The notes under the pieces: model-generated | What the model was told of the DNA's origin: nothing | Seen by the model: only the letters and a program-made list of their open reading frames with translations | Databases searched by the model: none | Source: Xaviernesmea rhizosphaerae | Lineage (GTDB): Bacteria; Pseudomonadota; Alphaproteobacteria; Rhizobiales; Rhizobiaceae | Direction of reading: 5' to 3' | DNA: 64,000 nt | Assembly (NCBI RefSeq): GCF_001938945.1 | Contig: NZ_MKIO01000047.1 | Location: 62,001-126,000, forward strand | In this document: positions 19,374 to 28,276 of the stretch, in pieces | How positions within the stretch are numbered: the stretch's first letter is position 1 | How the letters are laid out: every line of letters starts with the position of its first letter | Program-made: the position numbers and the translations under genes

Positions 19374-20234
19374 ATGGCCAAGATCACGACCCAGAACACC
19401 GCCCTTTCCGACCCCTCAGAGACCCTGTCACCCGTTACCGGCCCTGCCGACGCCGACAAGGCCGTCAAGGCTCCGCCGAAGGTGAAGGCCCGCCCGGCGC
19501 CGCGGCGCGGGGCGGCGAAGACGCGGGTACGCACGGCCTATGGCCGCGCGGAGATCGAGGAGATCTTCCGCCGCTTCTCCATCCAGCGGCCCGAGCCCAA
19601 GGGTGAGCTGGAGCATGTGAACCCCTTCACCCTGGTCGTCGCCGTGGCGCTCTCGGCCCAGGCCACGGATGTCGGCGTCAACAAGGCCACCCGCGCGCTC
19701 TTTGCCGTGGCCGACACGCCGGAAAAGATGCTGGCGCTGGGCGAGGAGAAGGTCCGCGACTACATCAAGACCATCGGCCTCTACCGCAACAAGGCCAAAA
19801 ATGTGATTGCGCTCAGCGAAATGCTGGTGCGCGATTTCGGCGGCGAGGTGCCGCGCACGCGCGAGGAACTGGTGCGCCTGCCCGGCGTAGGGCGCAAGAC
19901 CGCCAATGTCGTGCTCTCCATGGCCTTCGGCCAGCCGACGCTGGCTGTCGACACCCATATCCTGCGCCTTGCCAACCGGCTGAAGCTCGCACCCGGCAAG
20001 ACGCCGGACGAGGTGGAGGAACGCCTGATCCGGGTCATTCCCGACCACTACCTCTTCCACGCCCATCACTGGCTGATCCTGCATGGGCGCTATGTCTGCA
20101 AGGCGCGCCGGCCGGAATGCGAGCGCTGCATCATCGCCGACCTGTGCAAGGCGGACGAGAAGAGCTGCGACGTGCCGGCGCCGCTTGTCGAATGGACGGG
20201 CGCCAATGCTGCGGCGGATGAAGGGCAGCCGTAA
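19374..20234 (+). CDS. nth: Endonuclease III
   Basis: DNA glycosylase/AP lyase removing oxidised pyrimidines, 286 residues including an N-terminal extension of about 50 residues rich in Pro, Ala and Lys. The helix-hairpin-helix is LPGVGRKTANVVLS with the catalytic Lys in GRKTA, followed by the catalytic Asp in AVDTHILR. The iron-sulfur cluster ligands are visible as C-x6-C-x2-C-x5-C in CKARRPECERCIIADLC. The extension is common in rhizobial Nth. It is divergent from the DUF2244 gene and convergent with the MFS gene 24 nt downstream. Confidence 0.95.
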   Translation: MAKITTQNTALSDPSETLSPVTGPADADKAVKAPPKVKARPAPRRGAAKTRVRTAYGRAEIEEIFRRFSIQRPEPKGELEHVNPFTLVVAVALSAQATDVGVNKATRALFAVADTPEKMLALGEEKVRDYIKTIGLYRNKAKNVIALSEMLVRDFGGEVPRTREELVRLPGVGRKTANVVLSMAFGQPTLAVDTHILRLANRLKLAPGKTPDEVEERLIRVIPDHYLFHAHHWLILHGRYVCKARRPECERCIIADLCKADEKSCDVPAPLVEWTGANAAADEGQP

Positions 20235-20257
20235 AGCCCAGAGCGTGGGGTGACGCT

Positions 20258-21442
20258 CTACCGCTTCTCCGTCAGCGAGAAGAGGAAGGCTGCGGCGGGC
20301 AGCGCCAGGCCGAGCAGCGAGGCGGCGAGCCAGCCGCCATGGGCATAGGCATAGGCGCCCGCGGCCGAGCCTAGCGCCCCGCCCAGGAAGAAGGTGGCCA
20401 TGAACAGCCCGTTCAGCCGGCCGCGCTCCGCCTCGCCCAGCGTATAGATTGCCCGCTGTCCAAGCACCAGCGAGGTCGAGACCCCGGCATCGAGCAGGAT
20501 CGCGGCGAGCGTGAACAGCGCCAGCGAGACGAGCGAGCCGGAGGGCACAAGATAGGTCAGGGCGAAGGACAGCGTCGCCATGACCAGCGCCACGCGCGTG
20601 GCGATCCGGCTCAGGCCCCGGTCGGCAAGGCGCCCGGCGATCGGCGCAGCGATGGCGCCGGCTGCCCCCGCCAGCGCGAAGAGCGCGATGGCGCTTTGCG
20701 ACAGGCCGAATTCGGGACCTGCCAGTTCCAGCGGCGTCACCGTCCAGAACAGGCTGAAGGCGGAAAACAGGCCGGCCTGATAGGCTGCCCGCCGCTGCAG
20801 CACGGGCGTGTGCAGCGCCAGATCCTTCATCGAGGCAAGCAGCGCGAAATAGCCGAGGCTACCCGCCGGCCGGCGCTCCGGCAGGGTGCGGGCGAGAAGC
20901 AAAGCGAGGCCCAGGAGAACGGCTGCGGACAGAAAGAAGACCGCATGCCAGGAGACGATGCCGGCAATCAGGCTGGAGACCGGCCGGGCGAGCATGATGC
21001 CGACCAGAAGCCCGCTCACCACATTGCCCACCACGCGGCCGCGTGCCTCGGGCGCCACCATGGCCGATGCATAGGGCACGATGATCTGCACCGAAACCGA
21101 GCACAGGCCGATCAGAAGAGCGGCGGAGAGAAAGGGCGCAGCCTGATTGAACAGACCGGCGCCGAGCACGGCGAGGGCGTCCAGCAGCAGCATGGTCAGG
21201 ATCAGCCGCTTGTTCTCGATGAGATCGCCGAGCGGCACGATCAGGAGCAGGCCGAGACCATATCCGATCTGCGTCAGCGTGACGATCAGGCCGCTGGCGG
21301 CCGGCGACAGGCCGAGATCGCGGCTGATCGGCCCGACGAGCGGCTGGGCGTAATAGAGATTGGCGACGATCAGCCCGCAGGCCGCCGCCAGAATGAGAGT
21401 GAGCCGCATGGGGATGCGTGCGTCCTGAACCGAACCGGTCAT
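20258..21442 (-). CDS. MFS transporter (sugar-efflux / drug exporter type)
   Basis: Twelve-helix major facilitator of 394 residues. The N-terminal helix LTLILAAACGLIVANLYYAQPLVGPISRD is the usual start of the YnfM/AraJ-like exporter group. The loop 2-3 motif is GLLLIVPLGDLIENKRLI, and a basic loop (RRPAGSLG) sits mid-protein. The substrate cannot be told from sequence. ATG at 21442 follows GAGGCAGGC; the frame extends to 21622 without protein-like sequence. It is convergent with nth, with only 23 nt between stops and no clear terminator. Confidence 0.85.
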   Translation of the reverse strand: MTGSVQDARIPMRLTLILAAACGLIVANLYYAQPLVGPISRDLGLSPAASGLIVTLTQIGYGLGLLLIVPLGDLIENKRLILTMLLLDALAVLGAGLFNQAAPFLSAALLIGLCSVSVQIIVPYASAMVAPEARGRVVGNVVSGLLVGIMLARPVSSLIAGIVSWHAVFFLSAAVLLGLALLLARTLPERRPAGSLGYFALLASMKDLALHTPVLQRRAAYQAGLFSAFSLFWTVTPLELAGPEFGLSQSAIALFALAGAAGAIAAPIAGRLADRGLSRIATRVALVMATLSFALTYLVPSGSLVSLALFTLAAILLDAGVSTSLVLGQRAIYTLGEAERGRLNGLFMATFFLGGALGSAAGAYAYAHGGWLAASLLGLALPAAAFLFSLTEKR

Positions 21443-21866
21443 GCCTGCCTCTGTCACGCGGGGTGTTTCCCGTGAAAACCGAATCACGGAAAAGGCCCCG
21501 TGCCTTTCCTGTTCCACGGCAGTCCGATGCCGAAGCGACGCCGCCCGGCCAGCCTGCAGCGGTTGTTGCGCCGCTCCTCCCGCAATGCCGCAGGCATGAC
21601 ATGGCGAGCCCGTTGCAGGCAAGCATTCCGGTCCGGGCCACGCCCTGCAAATTCTGGCCTGGGTCCGCCTGCGGGCGGCGTGTCGTGCCGGGGGGGCGGC
21701 CGGTGGGGGATGCGGCGGGGCGCGGCCTGCGTCCTGCGCCAGCGGCGGTGAAGCAATGCGTATGCCGGCGAAACAAAGGGATTCCCTCCGCCGTGATTAT
21801 GCGCTAGCGCGAAAGAAGTTTCCCCATGGCCGGCACCACCGGCGGCCCAAGAGCGGATCGGATTGA
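21443..21866. other. Divergent promoter region MFS transporter / PfkB kinase
   Basis: A 424-nt non-coding gap between divergent genes. It contains a very G-rich patch (about 21681-21725) and a small palindrome GCGCTAGCGC near 21800 close to the kinase start. No open frame in it looks coding, and no promoter can be placed with confidence. Confidence 0.45.
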
Positions 21867-22859
21867 ATGACCAGTTTCGACGTGCTGACGATCGGTAATG
21901 CCATCGTCGATATCATCGCGCGCTGCGAGGATGCCTTCCTTGAGGAAAACGCCATCATCAAGGGGGCCATGAATCTGATCGACGCCGAACGCGCCACGCT
22001 GCTCTATGACCGCATGGGTCCGGCCGTGGAAGCCTCGGGCGGCAGCGCCGGCAACACGGCGGCCGGTGTGGCCAGCCTCGGCGGCCGCGCCGCCTATTTC
22101 GGCAAGGTCTGCGACGACCAGCTCGGCGAGATCTTCGCCCATGACATTCGCGCTCAGGGCGTTCACTTCAAGACCGCCCCGCTGACGCAAGCGCCGCCGA
22201 CCGCACGCTCGATGATCTTCGTGACCGAGGATGGCGAGCGGTCGATGAACACCTATCTCGGCGCCTGCGTGGAGCTGGGGCCCGACGATGTCGAAGAGGA
22301 GGTGGTGGCCGCCTCCGCCGTCACCTATTTCGAGGGCTATCTCTGGGATCCGCCGCGCGCCAAGGATGCCATCCGCGCCGCCGCCCGCATCGCCCATGCC
22401 CATGGCCGCGAAGTGGCGATGACGCTCTCGGACAGTTTCTGCGTTCACCGCTACCGCGCCGAGTTCCTCGATCTGATGCGCTCAGGCACGGTGGATATCG
22501 TTTTCGCCAACAAGGCGGAGACGCTGGCGCTCTACGAGACCGAGGATTTCGAGGCGGCGCTCGCGGCGATTGCGGCCGATTGCAAGCTGGCCGTCGTCAC
22601 CATGTCCGAAGAGGGTTCGGTGATCCTGAAGGATGGCGAACGCGTGCCGGTGGAGCCGCTTGAAATCGCCCAGCTGGTGGACACGACCGGCGCGGGCGAT
22701 CTCTATGCTGCCGGCTTCCTGTTCGGCTACACCGCCGGGCGCAGCCTGGCCGATTGCGGCCGGCTCGGCAGCCTTGCCGCCGGCATCGTCATCCAGCAGA
22801 TCGGGCCGCGGCCCATGGTCTCGCTCAAGACCGAAGCCGAGCGTGCCGGCCTGCTCTGA
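21867..22859 (+). CDS. PfkB-family kinase, adenosine-kinase-like
   Basis: Ribokinase-fold sugar/nucleoside kinase, 330 residues. N-terminal VLTIGNAIVDIIA and GGSAGNTAAGVASLGG are substrate-binding segments. The PfkB signature DTTGAGDLYAAGFLFGY near 272-288 carries the catalytic Asp and the anion hole. The pattern (DEDxxE-like acidic run, ERSMNTYLGAC, FEGYLWD) is that of the rhizobial proteins annotated as adenosine kinase; adenosine or a related nucleoside is the likely substrate but not proven. It ends next to RIME-like copy 3. Confidence 0.85.
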   Translation: MTSFDVLTIGNAIVDIIARCEDAFLEENAIIKGAMNLIDAERATLLYDRMGPAVEASGGSAGNTAAGVASLGGRAAYFGKVCDDQLGEIFAHDIRAQGVHFKTAPLTQAPPTARSMIFVTEDGERSMNTYLGACVELGPDDVEEEVVAASAVTYFEGYLWDPPRAKDAIRAAARIAHAHGREVAMTLSDSFCVHRYRAEFLDLMRSGTVDIVFANKAETLALYETEDFEAALAAIAADCKLAVVTMSEEGSVILKDGERVPVEPLEIAQLVDTTGAGDLYAAGFLFGYTAGRSLADCGRLGSLAAGIVIQQIGPRPMVSLKTEAERAGLL

Positions 22860-22875
22860 TGATCTGTGATCCGGC

Positions 22876-22981
22876 CTAGAGCATCGGACCGAAAAGCGGG
22901 AATCGGTTTTCGGAAAAATCCGATGCAAAAACAAAAAGCTAAAGCATCGCACTGAGGACTGTTTTCAGTCCGATGCTCTAG
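22876..22981. repeat. RIME-like intergenic palindromic element, copy 3
   Basis: Bounded by CTAGAGCATCGGACCG and CCGATGCTCTAG, with an internal AAAAACAAAAA spacer. It lies between convergent genes (kinase and SH3 protein). Confidence 0.8.
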
Positions 22982-23027
22982 CGGAGCATCCGCCCGGCCG
23001 GCCGCGTCAATTCCCGGGGCGCGTGCC

Positions 23028-23591
23028 CTACTTGAATGCCTCGCCGGGATAGGCGCCCCAGAGTTCGTTCTGGGCGATCCAGCCGCTGACGCCTTGCGTC
23101 TCGGCACGGCACCAGTCGCCATTGCATTCGCGCACATGCACGATCACGCCCGGCTCCATCCGCGCGACGATGCCCGCGCCCGAGGCCGGCTCCCGGCGCA
23201 TGTTGACGAAGACGCCCGAGCCCTTGCCGCGCATCCAGGGCGCGGTCAGCGCCGTGCGCTCGCCCGAAAGCAGCGCCTGGTTGACCCAGCCTTCCGTGCC
23301 CTCGGCATCGCGGATGCGGCGCCAGTTCTCGTATTCCTGGATGATTTCCACCGGAATGCCGGCTTTGAGATAGCGCCAGGAAACGGCGTAATCGAGGCTC
23401 GGGCCGACGCGCAGATTGACGCTGCGCGATTTCAGGCTGACGAAGCGGGGCAGCGGCAGGCCGCTGGCGCCGCGCGTCGCCTGGGCGGCGGCCGGCTTGG
23501 CCAGCGGCGCCTGCGAAACAATCCCGCCCAGCAGAATGCCGGCGAGCACGGTGCCTTTCAGCAAGATGACAGGGATCCGGCGCATGGACAT
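23028..23591 (-). CDS. Exported double SH3-domain protein
   Basis: Secreted or periplasmic protein of about 188 residues. The signal peptide is RRIPVILLKGTVLAGILLGG...AAA before QATRG. Two bacterial SH3_3/SH3b domains follow: SRSVNLRVGPSLDYAVSWRY to VNQAL (about 60-115) and GVFVNMRREPASGAGIVA to SGWIAQNELWG (about 130-182). Such domains bind peptidoglycan or proteins; the protein has no catalytic domain. Start choices are ATG at 23591 or 23585. The frame runs to 23759 but the upstream part overlaps the inverted repeat region and is not protein-like. Confidence 0.8.
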   Translation of the reverse strand: MSMRRIPVILLKGTVLAGILLGGIVSQAPLAKPAAAQATRGASGLPLPRFVSLKSRSVNLRVGPSLDYAVSWRYLKAGIPVEIIQEYENWRRIRDAEGTEGWVNQALLSGERTALTAPWMRGKGSGVFVNMRREPASGAGIVARMEPGVIVHVRECNGDWCRAETQGVSGWIAQNELWGAYPGEAFK

Positions 23592-23989
23592 CCACTTTCG
23601 ATCGACGCTGCCGGCCGCGCCCCTTGAGGGGCCGCCGTCGCGCGCCTTGCAAATCTCGCGCATCCGCAGCCGCCGTCCCTCATGGAGCGGAGGCCCGTGA
23701 TGCGGCTCCAGCGGTCTGATTTCGACATTTGCCACCGGTCGCAGCGCCCTTGACGGCAAATGTCAAAATCAGACCACGTTCGGCCCATTGCCTCTCGCGC
23801 GGTCCTCCGCCTGCCGGCAGGTTCGCCCCGAAGGGCGACCCGTCATAGGGCGCGCTCCACGGCGCGGGTCCAGACGCCGTCGAGAGTTTTGATTGAGTTC
23901 GCGAGGCGGTCTGCTAGACAATGCGCCGTTACGTGACCATTACCGATCCTGGTTAACAAGCCGTCAACACGAGACCGGACAGATCCGCC
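23592..23989. other. Divergent promoter region SH3 protein / hydroxyacid dehydrogenase
   Basis: A 398-nt non-coding gap holding the 21-bp inverted repeat described separately (23713-23775). Just before the dehydrogenase there is TTAACAAGCCGTCAA (23955-23969), which is one base off the CtrA consensus TTAA-N7-TTAA. No gene seen. Confidence 0.45.
23713..23775. repeat. 21-bp near-perfect inverted repeat with 21-nt loop
   Basis: Arm one (23713-23733) reads GGTCTGATTTCGACATTTGCC. Arm two (23755-23775) is its reverse complement except for one base in the middle. No T-run follows, so a plain terminator is unlikely. It lies between divergent genes. It could be a double operator, a small mobile remnant or a transcribed hairpin; its nature is unknown. 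Confidence 0.75.
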
Positions 23990-24994
23990 ATGACTGCGAA
24001 GAAAAAGCCCAAGGTCTTCATCACCCGCAAGCTGCCGGATCAGGTGGAGACACGGATGCGTGAACTTTTTGAGGCGGAGCTGAACATTGACGACCGGCCC
24101 TTGAGCCAGCCCGAACTGGTCTCGGCCGTGCAGCGCGCCGACGTGCTGGTGCCCACCGTCACCGACCGGATCGATGCCGCGCTGATCGAGCAGGCGGGGC
24201 CGCAGCTGAAGCTGATCGCCAGCTTCTCCAATGGTGTCGACAATATCGACGTGGACGCCGCCGCCGCCAAGGGCATCACCGTCACCAACACGCCGAACGT
24301 GCTGACCGAAGACACGGCCGACATGACCATGGCGCTGATCCTCGCCGTACCGCGCCGGCTGACGGAGGGCGCCACCGTGCTGACCGACCGGCGCCATGAA
24401 TGGGCCGGCTGGTCGCCGACCTGGATGCTCGGCCGGCGCATTTCCGGCAAGCGCATCGGCATTGTCGGCATGGGCCGCATCGGCACGGCGGTGGCGAAGC
24501 GGGCCAAAGCCTTCGGCCTGTCGATCCACTATCACAACCGCAAGCGCGTCAGCGCCGAGACGGAGGAGGCGCTGGAGGCGACCTATTGGGACAGCCTCGA
24601 CCAGATGCTGGCCCGGGTCGATATCGTCTCGGTCAATTGCCCTTCGACCCCGGCCACCTACCATCTGCTCTCGGCCCGGCGCCTGCAGCTGATGCAGCCG
24701 ACCAGCTACATCGTCAACACCGCGCGCGGCGGCATCGTCGACGAAACCGCGCTGATCAAGTGCCTGCGCGAGGGCCGCATCGCCGGCGCCGGGCTGGATG
24801 TGTTCGAGAACGAGCCGGCGATCAACCCGAAATTCTTCAAGCTGGCCACCGAAGGCCGCGTCGTGCTTTTGCCGCACATGGGCTCCGCCACGTTGGAGAG
24901 CCGCATCGACATGGGCGAGAAGGTGATCATCAACATCCGTACCTTCTTCGACGGCCACCGCCCGCCGGACCGGGTGCTGCCCAGCCGGGTGTGA
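23990..24994 (+). CDS. D-2-hydroxyacid dehydrogenase (D-glycerate / glyoxylate-hydroxypyruvate reductase type)
   Basis: NAD(P)H-dependent reductase of 2-oxoacids, 334 residues. The nucleotide motif IVGMGRIGTAVAKRA lies near 161-175. The catalytic Arg is in NTARGGIVDE near 243, the Glu in VFENEP near 272 and the His in LPHMGSAT near 295. Substrate-loop residues SFSNGVDNIDVDAA match the glyoxylate/hydroxypyruvate reductase (GyaR-like) branch rather than D-lactate dehydrogenase. It stands alone, divergent from the SH3 gene and convergent with phzF-like gene across RIME-like copy 4. Confidence 0.9.
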   Translation: MTAKKKPKVFITRKLPDQVETRMRELFEAELNIDDRPLSQPELVSAVQRADVLVPTVTDRIDAALIEQAGPQLKLIASFSNGVDNIDVDAAAAKGITVTNTPNVLTEDTADMTMALILAVPRRLTEGATVLTDRRHEWAGWSPTWMLGRRISGKRIGIVGMGRIGTAVAKRAKAFGLSIHYHNRKRVSAETEEALEATYWDSLDQMLARVDIVSVNCPSTPATYHLLSARRLQLMQPTSYIVNTARGGIVDETALIKCLREGRIAGAGLDVFENEPAINPKFFKLATEGRVVLLPHMGSATLESRIDMGEKVIINIRTFFDGHRPPDRVLPSRV

Positions 24995-25024
24995 TGGCAC
25001 AGGCCGGAGGCAGGTGCTCCGGCT

Positions 25025-25130
25025 CTAGAGCATCGGACTGAAAATCATACGCAGTCTGGTGATCTAGGATTTTGTTTTTGCATCGGATTTCTCCGAAAAC
25101 CGGTTCCCACTTTTCGGTCCGATGCTCTAG
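25025..25130. repeat. RIME-like intergenic palindromic element, copy 4
   Basis: Bounded by CTAGAGCATCGGACTG and GATGCTCTAG, orientation opposite to copies 2 and 3 (T-rich spacer). It lies between convergent genes and ends 6 nt before the phzF-like stop codon. Confidence 0.8.
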
Positions 25131-25136
25131 GGGTCG

Positions 25137-26066
25137 TCAGACTGTGATGAAGCCCTCCATCACCCGCAGGCTGCGCCCGGCAATGGTGACGCGTTCGACC
25201 ACCCTTTGCCGCTTCTCGGCCGCGACATCGATGATGCTCTCGCGGCCCATCTCCACCCCCTGGCGGATGCGGACCTCGATCCACGCATCCGCGCGCGGGT
25301 CCAGCGTGGCGAGAAGCGCGCCGAGTGCGCCGGAGGCGCTGCCGGTGGCAGGGTCTTCCGGGATCTTGTCCAGGGGCGCGAACATGCGGGCGCGGATGGC
25401 CATCGGTGCGTCGGGAGCGCTCTCCTCGCGCACGTAGAGGAAGATCGGGAAATGATCGGTCTCCTCGGCATGGAGCGCCTGCGCCCGGCGCGAAGCGGCC
25501 ATATCTGGCAGGGCGGCGGCCAGATCCTTCAGGCTGCCCAGTTCGGCGATCACGAATTTCAGGCCGACGGAGGCAAAGACTGGGGCGTGGCGGTCCGTCC
25601 TGATCGCCTCCGCACCGAGCCCGATGCAGGCCGCGACCGTCTCGACATCGACCTCGCCTCCCAGCATGAGCGGCTGCGGCGCGGTGATGCGCGTGCCGGC
25701 AAGCGTCCCGTCGCCGGCCTTCAGGATCTCCACGATCACCAGCCCGGCGCCCTCCTCGAAGCGCAGCCGGTCCGGCAGCGCCCCTGTCTCCGCCTGGATC
25801 CTTTCGGCCACCACCTGCGCCGTGCCGACATTGGGATGGCCGGCAAAGCCGATCTCCATGGTGGGCGTGAAGATCCGCACCTCGGCCGTATTGGCCGGGT
25901 CCTTGGGCGGCAGGATGAAGGTGCTTTCCGAATAGCCGAACTCCGCCGCAATCGCCTGCATCGCCGCGCCATCGAGCCCCCAGGCATCGGTGACGACCGC
26001 CAGCGGATTGCCGCCGAAGCGGCGTTCGGTGAAGACATCGAGCGTGACGAAGGGAAACTGGGGCAT
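25137..26066 (-). CDS. PhzF-family isomerase-like protein
   Basis: Two-lobed PhzF/DapF-fold protein of 309 residues. The catalytic acid/base Glu is in FGYSESTFIL near 47; GHPNVGTAQVV (near 77) and DPATGSASGALG (near 239-250) are the paired anion-binding loops. No phenazine genes are nearby, so phenazine synthesis is not suggested; most family members have unknown substrates. It starts 48 nt after the stop of the ribosomal protection protein on the same strand and may share its transcript. Confidence 0.88.
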   Translation of the reverse strand: MPQFPFVTLDVFTERRFGGNPLAVVTDAWGLDGAAMQAIAAEFGYSESTFILPPKDPANTAEVRIFTPTMEIGFAGHPNVGTAQVVAERIQAETGALPDRLRFEEGAGLVIVEILKAGDGTLAGTRITAPQPLMLGGEVDVETVAACIGLGAEAIRTDRHAPVFASVGLKFVIAELGSLKDLAAALPDMAASRRAQALHAEETDHFPIFLYVREESAPDAPMAIRARMFAPLDKIPEDPATGSASGALGALLATLDPRADAWIEVRIRQGVEMGRESIIDVAAEKRQRVVERVTIAGRSLRVMEGFITV

Positions 26067-26114
26067 GGGGTGCGGGTTCCTGTGGCGGGAGCCTTTTGTA
26101 GGAAGGCGCCCGTC

Positions 26115-28052
26115 TCATGGAATGGGCAAACTTGTTCTATGGGACAAGAATGGCGCGGAGCCCGCGCGTGCGCGGGAGGGCGGCGGACCTGAGACCGGGG
26201 CATGATGGGAAAACGTCGTTTCCATCAGACCCTGGCCGGCGGTGAGGCCCGCAAGCTCCCGCAGGACGCCCTGCACGCGCGCCGAAGCGATCGTGCCTTC
26301 AAGCAACAGGGTTTCGCCCTCCACTGCCGAATGCGTCACGGCAGCCCCGGCCTTGCCCAGCACGGTCAGCAAGGTGTGAAAGGCGTTGCTTGGCGCTTCC
26401 AGCCGAAATTGCTCCACGGGTTCGCAGACAACCGTGCCCGCTTCTTGCACCGCCTTGGCCAGCACCCAGAGCGTCAACTGGCGAAAATCGCCGGCTGTGC
26501 TGGAGGGGGAGGTGTGTTTTGCATCGGTCATGGCGATGTGGCAATCGACAATGGGCCATCCGAAGAGGCCGTCTTCGAGGGCTTCCAGCGCGGTTTCCTC
26601 CACGGCGCGATAGAAACTCGCCGGCATCTGGCCGACATCCACTTCAAGCGCGAAACTGTTTCCGGCGCCCTCCTTGCGCGGCTCGACGCGCAGGCCGACC
26701 GTGGCGAGGAAGGGGTTGGGCGGCCTGAAAATGAGTTCGAGGCCCGTGCCAATGCCGAGCAGCCGTTCCACATGGACGATCGTGCTCTCTTCGAACGCGA
26801 CCGAAAGGTCGAAATCGGCCAGCAGCGTGTCGCGGATGACGTCCTTTTGCACCTCGCCATAGAGCGACAGGTAGATTTCGCCCGTGTCCGCTGTCTTGCG
26901 CAGGGCGATGAAGGGATCCTGTTCGGCAAGCTGGCTGAGCGCCACCCACAGGGCGCCATGGTCGCCGGCTCTGGCGACCACGATTTTCGCTTCGAGCGTC
27001 GGCGGCGGAAAGGCCGTTTTGACGGCAGAGTCGCGCATGTCTCCCACGCTGTCGCCGATGCGCGCATGGGACAGACCCGAGATCCGGCCGATCTGCCCCG
27101 CCTGCAGGCAGGAGGCCGGACGGGTCTGCCCATTGTCAAAGACCTGAATTACAGTGACCCGCTCAGGACCTCTCGGCAGGGAAAGTGTCTGGCGCAGCGC
27201 AATCGTGCCGGAGGTCAAGGCGACATAGGCCAGCTTTTCTCCGCCCCAGCCGCGCTCGATCTTGAAGATCGTTCCTTCTACGGCAGCGGCGGGATCGCGA
27301 AGCGGCGCCGGCAGGATCGTAGCGATGGCGGACATCAGCGCCGGCACACCGACGCCTGTCATCGCCGCGCCGGCGAAGCTCGGATGCAGCAGTCCCTGAC
27401 CAACCTGCTCGCGCAGGGCGTCCTGCAGGCGTTGCGCGGTCAGGGTCTGCGGCGCCGTGAGATAATCCGCAAGCAGATCGGGATCGTGATCCGCCATCGC
27501 CTCGCAAGCTGTGTCGAAGAGTGCGGGATCTCGAAGATCGAGCGGTTCGGCCCGGGCGTTTTTCGTGCCCGCTTCGATGACACGCGACACGCCAATCGGG
27601 CGCACGGGCAGCGCAGAGCGAAGCGCCGCGATCACCGCCGGAACGTCTGCCCCGCGGCGATCGATCTTGTTGATGAAGAACACGAAGGGCACCCGCAGGC
27701 GCTGAAGCGCACGCACCAGAACCCGCGTCTGCGCCTGCACGCCTTCGACGGCGGAAACGACGACAATCGCCGCGTCAAGCAGACCGAGAACCCGGTCGAC
27801 TTCCGCGATGAAGTCCGGATGGCCGGGTGTGTCGATCAGGTTGACGATACGGTCCCCGATCTTGAACGAGACAACCGCCGCCTTGATGGTGATCCCGCGT
27901 TGACGCTCAAGCGCCAGCGTGTCCGTTTGCGTGCTGCCCTTATCGACGCTCCCGAGGCGATCGATCACGCCTGCATCGAAAAGAAGTCGTTCAGTCAGAC
28001 TGGTTTTGCCAGCGTCCACATGGGCGAGGATGCCCAAATTCAAACTGCGCAT
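26115..28052 (-). CDS. Ribosomal protection GTPase, Otr(A)/Tet(M)-like
   Basis: EF-G-like GTPase of 645 residues, the size of tetracycline ribosomal protection proteins, which dislodge tetracycline from the 30S decoding site. GTPase motifs: AHVDAGKTSLTE near 10-21, RGITIKAA, DTPGHPDF near 75-82, NKIDRRGAD near 128-136. Domain IV ends with TSPSSTAGDFRQL, which aligns with YSPVSTPADFRML of Tet(M), the loop that reaches the drug site; the key Tyr is Thr here. The last 20 residues (PPPSRARAGSAP...) are an unusual tail. It is closer to actinobacterial Otr(A) than to EF-G. Flanks differ in composition from the backbone. Whether it confers resistance is unknown. Confidence 0.85.
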   Translation of the reverse strand: MRSLNLGILAHVDAGKTSLTERLLFDAGVIDRLGSVDKGSTQTDTLALERQRGITIKAAVVSFKIGDRIVNLIDTPGHPDFIAEVDRVLGLLDAAIVVVSAVEGVQAQTRVLVRALQRLRVPFVFFINKIDRRGADVPAVIAALRSALPVRPIGVSRVIEAGTKNARAEPLDLRDPALFDTACEAMADHDPDLLADYLTAPQTLTAQRLQDALREQVGQGLLHPSFAGAAMTGVGVPALMSAIATILPAPLRDPAAAVEGTIFKIERGWGGEKLAYVALTSGTIALRQTLSLPRGPERVTVIQVFDNGQTRPASCLQAGQIGRISGLSHARIGDSVGDMRDSAVKTAFPPPTLEAKIVVARAGDHGALWVALSQLAEQDPFIALRKTADTGEIYLSLYGEVQKDVIRDTLLADFDLSVAFEESTIVHVERLLGIGTGLELIFRPPNPFLATVGLRVEPRKEGAGNSFALEVDVGQMPASFYRAVEETALEALEDGLFGWPIVDCHIAMTDAKHTSPSSTAGDFRQLTLWVLAKAVQEAGTVVCEPVEQFRLEAPSNAFHTLLTVLGKAGAAVTHSAVEGETLLLEGTIASARVQGVLRELAGLTAGQGLMETTFSHHAPVSGPPPSRARAGSAPFLSHRTSLPIP

Positions 28053-28251
28053 GATGCCTCAGCTTCTCAGAAAGTCGGATGTGAAGTTCGTGAGAAGTGA
28101 GTCGGCGCATTGGGACCCCCGGTCGTTCGAGAGAGAATGGTCTTTCGCGGTGCCTGATCCAGACGATCAGCATCAACAGTGTGCCTGTCCATCGAATGAT
28201 GTCAAGCCAGCCGCCCTTAGTGCGATCGCGCGAAAATCGCTTGCACAACGC

Positions 28252-28267
28252 ATAAGTCTGCGCTTAT
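28252..28267. promoter_or_regulatory. Probable ArsR-type operator
   Basis: Inverted repeat ATAAG-N6-CTTAT, 9 nt before the ArsR start codon, at the position expected for autoregulation by the ArsR-type protein downstream. Confidence 0.5.
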
Positions 28268-28276
28268 CTCAAGCAC

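Noticed and set aside
23955..23969. CtrA-like site TTAACAAGCCGTCAA before the hydroxyacid dehydrogenase
   Set aside because: One mismatch in a core half-site and only a single copy; too weak to call.
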